Assembly (NCBI GenBank): GCA_035626475.1
Contig: DASPNP010000010.1
Coordinates: forward strand, 86,243-150,242
Length of the DNA stretch: 64,000 bases
Source: DASPKT01 sp035626475
Lineage (GTDB): Bacteria > Pseudomonadota > Alphaproteobacteria > Azospirillales > Azospirillaceae
Direction: 5' to 3'
Shown: positions 35,038 to 42,657 of the stretch, in pieces
Layout of the letters: the number at the start of each line of letters is the position of its first letter
How positions within the stretch are numbered: the stretch's first letter is position 1
Position numbers and translations under genes: made by a program
Notes under the pieces: model-generated
Seen by the model: only the letters and a program-made list of their open reading frames with translations
Databases searched by the model: none
Told to the model about the DNA's origin: nothing

Positions 35038-36636
35038 GTGAAGACCCGACCCTTGACCCGCTCCCCTCGGAAGACCCGCACCGCCCTCCTGCTGGCCGCC
35101 ACCTTCCTGGCCGGCCCGCTGCTGCTCGGCGGCTGCACGCTGAAGCCCCAGCCGCTCTCGCTGGAGGACCAGCAGGCCCGCGCCGCCGCCGACCTCGCCA
35201 CGCTGCGCGGCCGGGTGGAACCGGTGACCCAGGCCGTGACGCTGGAGGAGGCGACCGCCCGGGCGGTGAAGTACAATCTCGACCACCGCATGCAGCTGAT
35301 GCAGGTGGCGGTCGCCAACCGGCAGCTCGACCTGTCGCGCTGGGACCTGCTGCCCAAGGCGGCGGTCTCGGCCGGACTGGTGGGCCGCAACAATGAGGCC
35401 GCGTCCTCCTCGCTGTCGGTGCTGACGCGCCAGCAGTCGCTCGAGCCCTCCACCTCGCAGGACAAGGGCCGCGGCACGGCGGATCTGCAGCTGAGCTGGT
35501 CGGTGCTGGATTTCGGCCTCAGCTACTTCCAGGCCAAGCAGAACGGCGACCGCGCCCTGGCGATGGCCGAGCAGCGCCGCGTGGCGCTGCACGCCATCGT
35601 CCAGCAGGTGCGCAACGCCTATTGGCAGGCGGTCGCGGCCGAGCGCGTGGCGAAGCAGATCGAGCCGATCGTGGCCGATGCCCGCCGCGCCCTGGAGAAC
35701 GCCCGCGAGATCGAGCGCCAGCGCCTGAAGCCGCCGCTGGAGGCGCTGCGCTACCAGAAGGGCATGATCGAGGTGCTGCGCCAGCTGGAGGGCACGCAGG
35801 CCGAGCTGGTGGTGGCCAAGGCGCAGCTGTCCGGCCTGATGGGCCTGCCGCCGGGCACCCCGTTCGAGCTGGCGGTGCCGCCCTCGGTCACGCGCCCGCC
35901 CGAGGTCAAGGTGCCGGTGCCGGAGCTGGAGCGCATCGCGCTGGTCAACCGGCCGGAGCTGCGCGAGCAGGCCTACCAGACCCGCATCTCCGAGGTGGAG
36001 GTGCGCAAGGCCCTGTTCCGCCTGCTGCCGAACCTGGGCGTGAATGCCGGCGGCTATTACGACAGCAACTCCTTCCTGGTGAACCAGGCCTGGGCCGAGG
36101 GCGGGCTGCGGCTGAGCTGGTCGCTGGTCAACCTGCTGTCGGGCCGCGACGTGCTGGGCCTGGCCGAGACCCAGAAGGAGATGACGGAGACGCGGCGCCT
36201 GGCGCTCGCCATGACCGTGCTGACCCAGGTGAACGTCGCCTGGCAGGGCTACGGCCGCGCCCGCACCCAGTTCACCCAGGCGGCGGAGCTGGACGAGATC
36301 GAGCGCCGCATCTTCGAGCAGGTCTCCACCCAGCAGAACTCGGATGCCGAGGGCGAGCTGGAGAAGATCCGCTCGGCGTCGGCCCGCATCGCCGCCGAGC
36401 TGACCCGGCACAAGGCCTATGCCGACATGCAGAACGCGCTGGCGAGCCTGTACGTCGCGGTCGGCATGGACCCGCTGCCGGACATGGTCGCCGACCATTC
36501 GCTGCCGACGCTGGCCAAGGCCGTGGCCGACAGCAACGCACGCATCGAGACCGGCACCTTCGACATGCAGGCGCCCATCACCAACGAAGTGCCGCCGGCG
36601 CCGCCCGTGACCAATGTCGCGGCCCCGACCTCCTGA
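35038..36636 (+). CDS. TolC-family outer-membrane channel lipoprotein
   Basis: A 532-residue product starting with GTG. The N-terminus has a signal peptide and lipobox (LLLGGC, Cys33), so it is probably a lipid-anchored outer-membrane protein. Two long alpha-helical halves with TolC/OEP features follow: VTLEEATARAVKYNLDHRMQ and the paired second repeat around VPELERIALVNRPELREQAYQ, with VDSxxA-like channel helices. It fits an OMF of the TolC family, forming the outer duct of a tripartite exporter. It begins 51 nt after the giant gene and its stop codon overlaps the region of the next adaptor gene, so all are probably one operon. No strong ribosome site precedes the GTG. Confidence 0.88.
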   Translation: MKTRPLTRSPRKTRTALLLAATFLAGPLLLGGCTLKPQPLSLEDQQARAAADLATLRGRVEPVTQAVTLEEATARAVKYNLDHRMQLMQVAVANRQLDLSRWDLLPKAAVSAGLVGRNNEAASSSLSVLTRQQSLEPSTSQDKGRGTADLQLSWSVLDFGLSYFQAKQNGDRALAMAEQRRVALHAIVQQVRNAYWQAVAAERVAKQIEPIVADARRALENAREIERQRLKPPLEALRYQKGMIEVLRQLEGTQAELVVAKAQLSGLMGLPPGTPFELAVPPSVTRPPEVKVPVPELERIALVNRPELREQAYQTRISEVEVRKALFRLLPNLGVNAGGYYDSNSFLVNQAWAEGGLRLSWSLVNLLSGRDVLGLAETQKEMTETRRLALAMTVLTQVNVAWQGYGRARTQFTQAAELDEIERRIFEQVSTQQNSDAEGELEKIRSASARIAAELTRHKAYADMQNALASLYVAVGMDPLPDMVADHSLPTLAKAVADSNARIETGTFDMQAPITNEVPPAPPVTNVAAPTS

Positions 36637-36646
36637 GGACCGACCC

Positions 36647-37369
36647 ATGAAGCGCCTCGCCCTGCTGCTGACGCTGCTCCCCGCCACGGCTTTCGCCCAG
36701 GCCGACGGGCCGGAGGTGCGCGCCCAGGTCACGGCCAAGCGCTCGGCCGTGCTGTCCTCGGAGATCGCCGGGCAGGTGGCGGAGCTGTCGGTCCGGGAGG
36801 GCGAGAGCTTCCAGGAGGGGCAGGTGCTGGTGCGGCTCGACTGCGGCATCCACCGCGCGCGGCTGGCCCGCGCCCAGGCGCAGGAGACCGCCGCCCGCAA
36901 GACCTGGGAGGTCAAGGCCAAGCTCGACAAGCTGAACTCCATCGGCGCGCTGGAGCTGGAGACCGCGGCGTCCGAGCGCGCGGTGGCCGAGGCTGAGGTC
37001 GCCATGGCCCGCGAGGTGGTGGAGCGCTGCGTCATCTCCGCCCCCTTCGCCGGCCGTGTCGCCAGCGTCGACGTGAAGCGCTTCCAGTCGGTGGAGGAGG
37101 GCCGCAACCTCATGGAGGTGCTGGACCCGACCGAGCTGGAGGTGGAGATGCTGGTGCCCTCGCGCTGGCTGTCCTGGCTGAAGCCCGGCCACGCCTTCGA
37201 GGTGCTGGTGGAGGAGACGGGCAAGCCCTACCCGGTGAAGGTGGTGCGGCTGGCCGCGCGCATCGACCCGGTCAGCCAGTCGGTCAAGGTCTTCGCCGCG
37301 GTGCAGGGCCGCTTCCCCGAGCTGCTGCCGGGCATGAGCGGCCGCGCCGTCATGGCGCCGCCGGCCTGA
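36647..37369 (+). CDS. HlyD/RND-type periplasmic adaptor
   Basis: A 240-residue protein with signal peptide MKRLALLLTLLPATAFAQA. The mature part has the lipoyl halves typical of membrane-fusion proteins (SAVLSSEIAGQVAELSVREGESFQEGQVLVRLD and VISAPFAGRVASVDVKRFQSVEEGRNLMEV) on either side of a short alpha-hairpin, then a beta-barrel (PVSQSVKVFAAVQG). It is shorter than typical adaptors (about 380 residues). I chose the ATG at 36647 because GAGGACCGACCC precedes it. It starts 10 nt after the TolC-like stop and likely bridges that channel to an inner-membrane partner. Confidence 0.87.
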   Translation: MKRLALLLTLLPATAFAQADGPEVRAQVTAKRSAVLSSEIAGQVAELSVREGESFQEGQVLVRLDCGIHRARLARAQAQETAARKTWEVKAKLDKLNSIGALELETAASERAVAEAEVAMAREVVERCVISAPFAGRVASVDVKRFQSVEEGRNLMEVLDPTELEVEMLVPSRWLSWLKPGHAFEVLVEETGKPYPVKVVRLAARIDPVSQSVKVFAAVQGRFPELLPGMSGRAVMAPPA

Positions 37370-37373
37370 CCCG

Positions 37374-38723
37374 ATGATGCCGGCCGCCATGTCCCAGCAG
37401 GTGGACCCGCAGCTGCTCGGCCTGACGACGCTGCTGCAGCTGCAGAAGCGCGCCCGCCACGCCGCCACGGCGGAGGAGCTGGGCTTCCTGATGGTGAACG
37501 ACAGCTTCGGCCTGCTGCGCTACCGCCAGGCGGCGCTGTGGCGGCGGGACGAGGCCGGCGACGGCAGGGTGCTGGCGGTCTCGGGGCTGGCCGCGGTCGA
37601 GGCCGACGCGCCCTATGTGCTGTATCTGCGCCGGCTGCTGGCCGGGCATGCCGGCGCCGACAAGCCGGTGCCGCTGACCTCCGCGACGGCGGGGGAGGGG
37701 TTGCAGGCCGAATGGACGGAATACCTGCCGGCGCATGCGCTGGCGGTGCCGCTGACCGCCCCCGGCGGCCGGCGCCTGGGCGCGCTGCTGCTGGCCCGGG
37801 ACGAGCCCTTCAACGATGGCGAGCGGCTGCTGGCCGAGACCCTGGCCGACGCCTACGCCCATGCCTGGGGCGCGCTGCTGGGGCGCCAGTCCTCGAAGCT
37901 GGCCGGACGCCTGCGGGACAAGCGGGTGCGTGCCGGGCTGGCGGTGGGGGCGGTGCTGCTGGCGCTGTTCCCGGTGCGCCAGTCGGCCCTGGCTCCGGCC
38001 GAGGTGGTGGCGCGGGAGCCGACCGTCGTGCGCGCCCCCTTCGACGGGGTGGTGGAGAGCTTCCTGGTAGCACCGAACCAGCCGGTGGCCGAGGGCGAGC
38101 CGCTGTTCCGGCTGGACGCCGTCAAGCTGCGCAACCGGCTGGAGGTCGCCCGCTCCGAGCTGCAGGTGGCGGAGGCCGAGCACCGGCAGGCCGCCCAGCA
38201 GGCCGTGTTCGACGAGAAGTCCAAGGCCGGCCTCGCCGTGCTGGCCGGCCGCCGCGACCAGGCCGCCGCCGAGGTCGCCTATGTCGACTCGCTGCTGCAG
38301 CGGATCGAGGTCAGGGCGCCGCGCGCCGGCACCGCCATCTTCGCCGACGCCGACGACTGGATCGGCCGGCCGGTGGCGCTGGGCGAGCGCATCCTGATGC
38401 TGGCCGACCCCAGGGCGGCGGAGCTGGAGGCGCGGCTGCCCGTGGCCGACGCCATCGCGCTGGAGCCCGGCGCCCGCATCCGGCTGTTCCTGAACGTCGC
38501 CCCCGATGACCCGGTCGAGGCCGAACTGGTCCGCGCCGCCTACAAGCCCGAGACCCTGCCGGACGGCACCGTCGCCTACCGGGTGAAGGCGAAGCTGGCC
38601 GAGGGCGAGGCGCCCCGCATCGGCCTGCGAGGCACCGCCAAGATCTACGGCGAGCGCACCGTGCTGTTCTACTACCTGTTCCGCCGTCCCCTGGCGGCGC
38701 TGCGCCAGCGGATCGGCCTCTGA
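37374..38723 (+). CDS. GAF domain-TM-HlyD adaptor fusion
   Basis: The 449-residue product has a GAF-like domain at about 20-170 (EELGFLMVNDSFGLLRYRQAALW; LAVPLTAPGGRRLGALLLARDEPF), one membrane helix at about 186-202 (RAGLAVGAVLLALFPV), then a HlyD-type adaptor: lipoyl motif at about 217-248 (VVRAPFDGVVESFLVAPNQPVAEGEPLFRLD), coiled coil and second lipoyl half (IEVRAPRAGTAIFADADDW). The topology puts the GAF sensor in the cytoplasm and the adaptor in the periplasm. Adaptors do not usually carry a sensory domain. It starts 4 nt after the previous stop and shares one nucleotide with the next gene (TGATG). Confidence 0.88.
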   Translation: MMPAAMSQQVDPQLLGLTTLLQLQKRARHAATAEELGFLMVNDSFGLLRYRQAALWRRDEAGDGRVLAVSGLAAVEADAPYVLYLRRLLAGHAGADKPVPLTSATAGEGLQAEWTEYLPAHALAVPLTAPGGRRLGALLLARDEPFNDGERLLAETLADAYAHAWGALLGRQSSKLAGRLRDKRVRAGLAVGAVLLALFPVRQSALAPAEVVAREPTVVRAPFDGVVESFLVAPNQPVAEGEPLFRLDAVKLRNRLEVARSELQVAEAEHRQAAQQAVFDEKSKAGLAVLAGRRDQAAAEVAYVDSLLQRIEVRAPRAGTAIFADADDWIGRPVALGERILMLADPRAAELEARLPVADAIALEPGARIRLFLNVAPDDPVEAELVRAAYKPETLPDGTVAYRVKAKLAEGEAPRIGLRGTAKIYGERTVLFYYLFRRPLAALRQRIGL

Positions 38724-40852
38724 TGACCGCTGCGGTCCTGGACATGGCCCCCGCCGCCCGGCGCCTACCGCCGCTGCGGGAGGAGCTGACGCTCCATCCC
38801 GGCCCCGCCACGGCGGACGGCGCGCCGAGCTGGACCCTGCAGGACCCGGCGTCGGGCCGCTTCTACCGGCTGGGCTGGATGGAGTTCGAGATCCTGTCGC
38901 GCTGGCAGTTGGGCGACCCGGAGGCGATCGCCGCTTCCGTCTCCCGCGCCACCCCCATCGCCGCCACCGCCGACGATGTGGAGGCCTTCGCCCGCTTCCT
39001 GCTGTCGGCCGACCTGCTGCGGGTGCTGGGGGAGGGCGGCGTGTCCAGGCTGATGGCCAAGGTCAGGGCCGGGCGCCAGGGGCCGGCGCGCTGGCTGCTG
39101 AAGAACTACCTGTTCTTCCGGGTGCCGCTGCTGCGCCCGGATGCCTGGCTGGACCGGATGATGCCCTGGGCGCGGCATCTCTTCACCCCCGCCTTCCTGC
39201 TGCTGGTCCTGGCCTGCGCCGGATCGGGGCTGTTCCTGGCGGCGCGGCAGTGGGACGCCTTCCTGGGCACCTTCCCGCATTTCCTGACATTGGACGGCAT
39301 GGTGCTGGCGGCGCTGACGCTCGTCGGTGCCAAGGCCGTGCACGAGATGGGGCACGCGCTGACCGCCAAGCGGCTGGGCTGCCGGGTGCCGACCATGGGT
39401 GTCGCCGTCATGGTGCTTTATCCCGTGCTCTACACCGACGTGAGCGAGGCCTGGAAGCTGCCCTCGCGCAGGGCGCGGCTGGCGGTGGGGGCGGCCGGCG
39501 TGGCGGCGGAGCTGGCGCTGGCGGCCTTCGCGCTGCTGGCCTGGTCCTTCCTGCCGGACGGGCCGCTGCGCAGTGCCTGCTTCGTGCTGGCGACCACCAG
39601 CTGGGTGCTGACCCTGCTGGTCAATGTCAGCCCCTTCATGCGCTTTGACGGCTATTTCATCCTGTCCGACTGGATGGACATGCCGAACCTGCACGAGCGC
39701 TCCTTCGCGCTTGCCCGCTGGTGGCTGCGGGAAAATCTGCTGGGCCTGGGCGACCCGCCGCCGGAGCGCCACCCGCCCGCCCGTCGCCGCTTCCTGATCG
39801 CTTTCGCCGTGGCGACCTGGGCCTACCGGCTGGTGCTGTTCCTGGGCATCGCGCTGATGGTCTACCATCTCTTCTTCAAGGCGCTGGGCATCCTGCTCTT
39901 CGCGGTGGAGATCGGCTGGTTCGTGCTGCGTCCGCTCTGGATCGAGGCATCGGTGTGGTGGCGCCGCCGCCGCGACCTCGCCCCCCGCCGGAACCGGTTG
40001 GCGCTGGGGGCGGGGGCCGCGCTGCTGCTGGCGCTGCTGGTGCCCTGGCGCTCCGACGTGGAGGCGCCGGCCCTGCTGCGCGCGGCCCGCCAGTCCGAGC
40101 TCTTCGCCGAGGGGGCGGGCAGGGTGGAGGCGGTGCTGGCAGCCCCCGGCCAAGCGGTTGAGCAGGGCCAGCCGCTGCTGCGCCTGTCCTCCCCCGACCT
40201 GGACCACCGGCTGGCGCAGGCCGAGCGCGAAGTGGAGATCCTGCGGCGTCAGGCGGTGCTGCAGACCGGCGGCGCAAAGCCCGAGCGCATCCGCGTCGCC
40301 CAGCGCGAGCTGGAGACGGCGCTGGCCGAGCGCCACTCCCTGCAGGCCGAGCGCGACAAGCTGACCGTGACGGCCCCCTTCGCCGGCCGGCTGGCCGAGC
40401 TGTCCGACGAGATCCGCCCGGGCGACTGGCTGCCGGCCGGCGAGCGGCTGGGCATGGTGGTCGCGCCCGGCGAGGCGCTGGCCGAGGCCTATGTCCAGGA
40501 CACCGACCTGAGCCGGCTGGCGGTGGGAGCGACCGGCACCTTCCGCGCTGACGACCCCGACCTCGCCTCGGTCGCGGTCACGGTGGCCGCCATCGACGCC
40601 ACCGCCACCCGCCGCCTGGCCGAGCCGATGCTGAGCGGCGACCATGGCGGCACGCTGGCGACCCGCGTCGACGCCGAGGGCCAGCTGGTCCCGGTGGACG
40701 GCGTCTACCGCGTGCTCCTCTCCGTCCCCGGCGAAGCCGCCCCCGCCCGGCTGCTGCGCGGCCGCGTCCAACTCGACGGCGCGCGGGAGGCGCCGCTCGC
40801 CGCCCTGTGGCGCCGGGTGGTGGCCGTGCTGGTGCGCGAGAGCGGGTTCTGA
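38723..40852 (+). CDS. M50 family metalloprotease fused to HlyD-like domain, RRE-like N-terminus
   Basis: A 709-residue multi-pass protein. Residues about 30-105 (SWTLQDPASGRFYRLGWMEF, then ILSRWQLGDPEAIAASV) look like a PqqD/RRE winged-helix domain. Membrane helices follow, with zinc site HEMGH at 207-211 and the second M50 motif NVSPFMRFDG at 301-310 (Asp309), as in site-2 proteases. A further helix near 426-440 leads to a lipoyl/HlyD-type part (GRVEAVLAAPGQAVEQGQPLL) and coiled coil in the periplasm. It is the last gene of the operon and has no ABC ATPase. Role in trimming or exporting the giant protein is inferred; the fusion of protease and adaptor is certain from sequence. Confidence 0.88.
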   Translation: MTAAVLDMAPAARRLPPLREELTLHPGPATADGAPSWTLQDPASGRFYRLGWMEFEILSRWQLGDPEAIAASVSRATPIAATADDVEAFARFLLSADLLRVLGEGGVSRLMAKVRAGRQGPARWLLKNYLFFRVPLLRPDAWLDRMMPWARHLFTPAFLLLVLACAGSGLFLAARQWDAFLGTFPHFLTLDGMVLAALTLVGAKAVHEMGHALTAKRLGCRVPTMGVAVMVLYPVLYTDVSEAWKLPSRRARLAVGAAGVAAELALAAFALLAWSFLPDGPLRSACFVLATTSWVLTLLVNVSPFMRFDGYFILSDWMDMPNLHERSFALARWWLRENLLGLGDPPPERHPPARRRFLIAFAVATWAYRLVLFLGIALMVYHLFFKALGILLFAVEIGWFVLRPLWIEASVWWRRRRDLAPRRNRLALGAGAALLLALLVPWRSDVEAPALLRAARQSELFAEGAGRVEAVLAAPGQAVEQGQPLLRLSSPDLDHRLAQAEREVEILRRQAVLQTGGAKPERIRVAQRELETALAERHSLQAERDKLTVTAPFAGRLAELSDEIRPGDWLPAGERLGMVVAPGEALAEAYVQDTDLSRLAVGATGTFRADDPDLASVAVTVAAIDATATRRLAEPMLSGDHGGTLATRVDAEGQLVPVDGVYRVLLSVPGEAAPARLLRGRVQLDGAREAPLAALWRRVVAVLVRESGF

Positions 40853-40882
40853 GGGGGCGGTTCGGGAGCGGCTGCGGCGTGG

Positions 40883-40993
40883 TGCGTCCTTCGACAAGCT
40901 CAGGATGAGGGGAGGTAGATGCGAGGCACCCCTCCTCCCCAGGACATCGGGAGCAGCAAAAAGGTCCTCATCCTGAGCCTGTCGAAGGACGCA
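40883..40993. repeat. Family R1 paired inverted repeat
   Basis: Arms at 40883-40910 and 40966-40993 are inverted copies of the same 28-bp sequence found at three other places in the window. The element lies just after the stop of the protease gene. Confidence 0.85.
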
Positions 40994-41018
40994 CAACCCC
41001 GACGCTGCCCCTCTCCCA

Positions 41019-41099
41019 TAGGTCGGGAGGAGCGCAGCGCATCCCGACAAACCCCGGTTGAAGAAGCCGGGATGCGCCTTCGGCTCCTCCCGACCTACG
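41019..41099. repeat. Paired inverted repeat, family R2b
   Basis: Ends TAGGTCGGGAGGAGCG and its near-complement CTCCTCCCGACCTA bracket 80 bp. A second copy lies at 52511-52588. The element sits immediately after an R1 element. Confidence 0.8.
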
Positions 41100-41106
41100 A
41101 ACCAGC

Positions 41107-41541
41107 CTAACCCGCCTCCGCGTGCTCGGCGGCGAGCACGGCCCGGGTGTCCGGGTGCACCCAGCGCAGCCCTTCCTCTACCGTGGCGTAGAAGCGGACC
41201 TTCAGCTTCGGCGTGGTCGCCGCGATCAGACGGGAGAAGGCGTGATAGCTGATGTCGTGGGTGACCACGGCCACCCGGGTGCTCTCGCCGGGGGTGGCGA
41301 CCTGGCGGATGCGGTTGAGGCGCAGCAGTTGCGGCCAGGACATGTGGCCAGTGAAGTCGCGGACGTCGAACAGGCTGGGCAAGCCGTGGCCGTACCAGCC
41401 GCGCCGCACCACCTCGCGCTGGGCCTCCAGCACGGTCTCGCCGTCGACATCGCCTTTGACCGTGAGCAGCAGCACCGGCGGCCGCCCTGCGATCTCCCAG
41501 GTCAGTGTGTCTGTGCCGAAGCGGCGCTCGATCCTGTCCAT
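41107..41541 (-). CDS. STAS/SpoIIAA-like protein
   Basis: A 144-residue cytoplasmic protein with VLLLTVKGDVDGETVLEAQREVV, LPSLFDVRDFTGHMSWPQLLRL and TRVAVVTHDISYHAFSRLI, which match the SpoIIAA-like (PF11964-type) arrangement of beta strands and helices; the function is unknown in most bacteria. The ATG at 41541 is the likely start, since the longer form would add a basic, low-complexity tail. It points away from the downstream uronate locus. No operon partner is visible. Confidence 0.75.
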   Translation of the reverse strand: MDRIERRFGTDTLTWEIAGRPPVLLLTVKGDVDGETVLEAQREVVRRGWYGHGLPSLFDVRDFTGHMSWPQLLRLNRIRQVATPGESTRVAVVTHDISYHAFSRLIAATTPKLKVRFYATVEEGLRWVHPDTRAVLAAEHAEAG

Positions 41542-41841
41542 GGCATCATCCCGCCCCCGCGGATGTCCTGCGCCGGGCAACGCCCGTCGCGCCGAACTGT
41601 CATAAAGCGTTCGGCACGGCAGGCCAAGCGCCTCGGACAATGCGCGCGGCCGGCCGTGCATCGCCGGGACGACCCGCCACTTGGCCGTTGGTGCGTAGGG
41701 GAGGGGACATTCGAGTCCCGGGCGGAAGAACTTTCGACCGCCGCATCCCAGCGCCATTGACAATGACACCGGTTTCCTTCCAAGCTCATCCCAGCGAACC
41801 GGGCAGGGAAGCCCGGGCCGGTTCAGGGACAGGGAAGATCG
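41542..41841. other. Intergenic region, divergent promoters, one LacI-type site
   Basis: This 300-bp gap between divergent genes holds no coding signal. The candidate LacI operator TGACACCGGTTTCC lies at 41764-41777, and a leader of 65 nt follows before the FAH-family gene. Otherwise I see nothing. Confidence 0.6.
41764..41777. promoter_or_regulatory. Candidate LacI-type operator for the TRAP/FAH operon
   Basis: TGACACCGGTTTCC shares 13 of 14 bases with the site at 46918-46931 and has a central ACCGGT palindrome as in many LacI-family operators. It lies 65 nt before the start of the FAH-family gene; the other is 63 nt before uxaC. Confidence 0.6.
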
Positions 41842-42657
41842 ATGTCAGCGGACCAAGCCAGCCTCCTGGCGACCTCGCGCGCGTTCCGCGCCGCCCGGCT
41901 CCAGGCCAAGGCCCTGCCGGATTTCCCCGGCGCCATCCCCGCCACCATGGACGAGGCCTACCGGCTGCAGGACCTGTCGATCGGGGCCTGGTCTGACCGG
42001 CCCGTCGGCTGGAAGATCGGGCTGGTGCCGCCGCCCCTGCGCGCGGAACTGGGCGCCGAGCGGCTGTCCGGGCCGATCTTCTCCCGCGCTGTCTGGCCGG
42101 CCGCCGGCGCGCCGCTGCCGGTGCCGGTCTTTGTCGGCGGCTTCGCGGCGGTGGAGGCCGAGTTCGTGTTCCGCCTGTCCCAGGAAGTGCCGGCCCAGGG
42201 CGATGTCACCGACGACGCGCTTGCCGCCCTGGCCGGCGCCCTGCATATCGGGGTGGAGATGGCGGGCAGCCCGCTCGCCACCATCAACGAGTTGGGGCCG
42301 CGCGTGGTCGTGTCGGACTTCGGCAACAATGCCGGCCTGGTGCTGGGCCCGGAGATCCCGGGCTGGCGCGGTCTGGCCTGGGCCGACATGCCGACCCGCA
42401 CAATCATCGACGGGGCGGAGGTCGGCACCGGCAGCGCCGCCTCCATCCCCGGCGGGCCGCTGGCGGCGTTGCGGTTCCTGATGGAAAATCTTCGCCGTCG
42501 CGGCCATCCCCTTCCGGCGGGCACCCTGGTCTCCACCGGCGCCACGACGGGCGTCCACGAGATCCGCGCCGGTTCCACGGCGCGGGTGGAGTTCGGCCGC
42601 TTCGGCCATGTCGATGTGGTGGCGGTGGCCGCCGCCGGGAACGGGGAAGCGGCATGA
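41842..42657 (+). CDS. Fumarylacetoacetate hydrolase / 2-keto-4-pentenoate hydratase family enzyme
   Basis: A 271-residue protein of the MhpD/HpcG type: AVEAEFVFRL metal-binding segment, VGWKIGLVPP, LHIGVEMAGSPLATI and STGATTGVHEIRAGSTARVEF. These enzymes hydrate or decarboxylate unsaturated 2-oxo acids using a divalent metal. It is the first gene of the TRAP transporter operon; the binding protein gene overlaps by 4 nt (ATGA). Its location with uxaC, kduI and kduD suggests work on a uronate-derived oxo acid, but the substrate is inferred. Confidence 0.85.
   Translation: MSADQASLLATSRAFRAARLQAKALPDFPGAIPATMDEAYRLQDLSIGAWSDRPVGWKIGLVPPPLRAELGAERLSGPIFSRAVWPAAGAPLPVPVFVGGFAAVEAEFVFRLSQEVPAQGDVTDDALAALAGALHIGVEMAGSPLATINELGPRVVVSDFGNNAGLVLGPEIPGWRGLAWADMPTRTIIDGAEVGTGSAASIPGGPLAALRFLMENLRRRGHPLPAGTLVSTGATTGVHEIRAGSTARVEFGRFGHVDVVAVAAAGNGEAA

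Noticed and set aside
22075..40852. The channel and adaptors as an ordinary type I secretion system
   Set aside because: No ABC exporter gene is present, and the inner-membrane member is an M50 protease-adaptor fusion.
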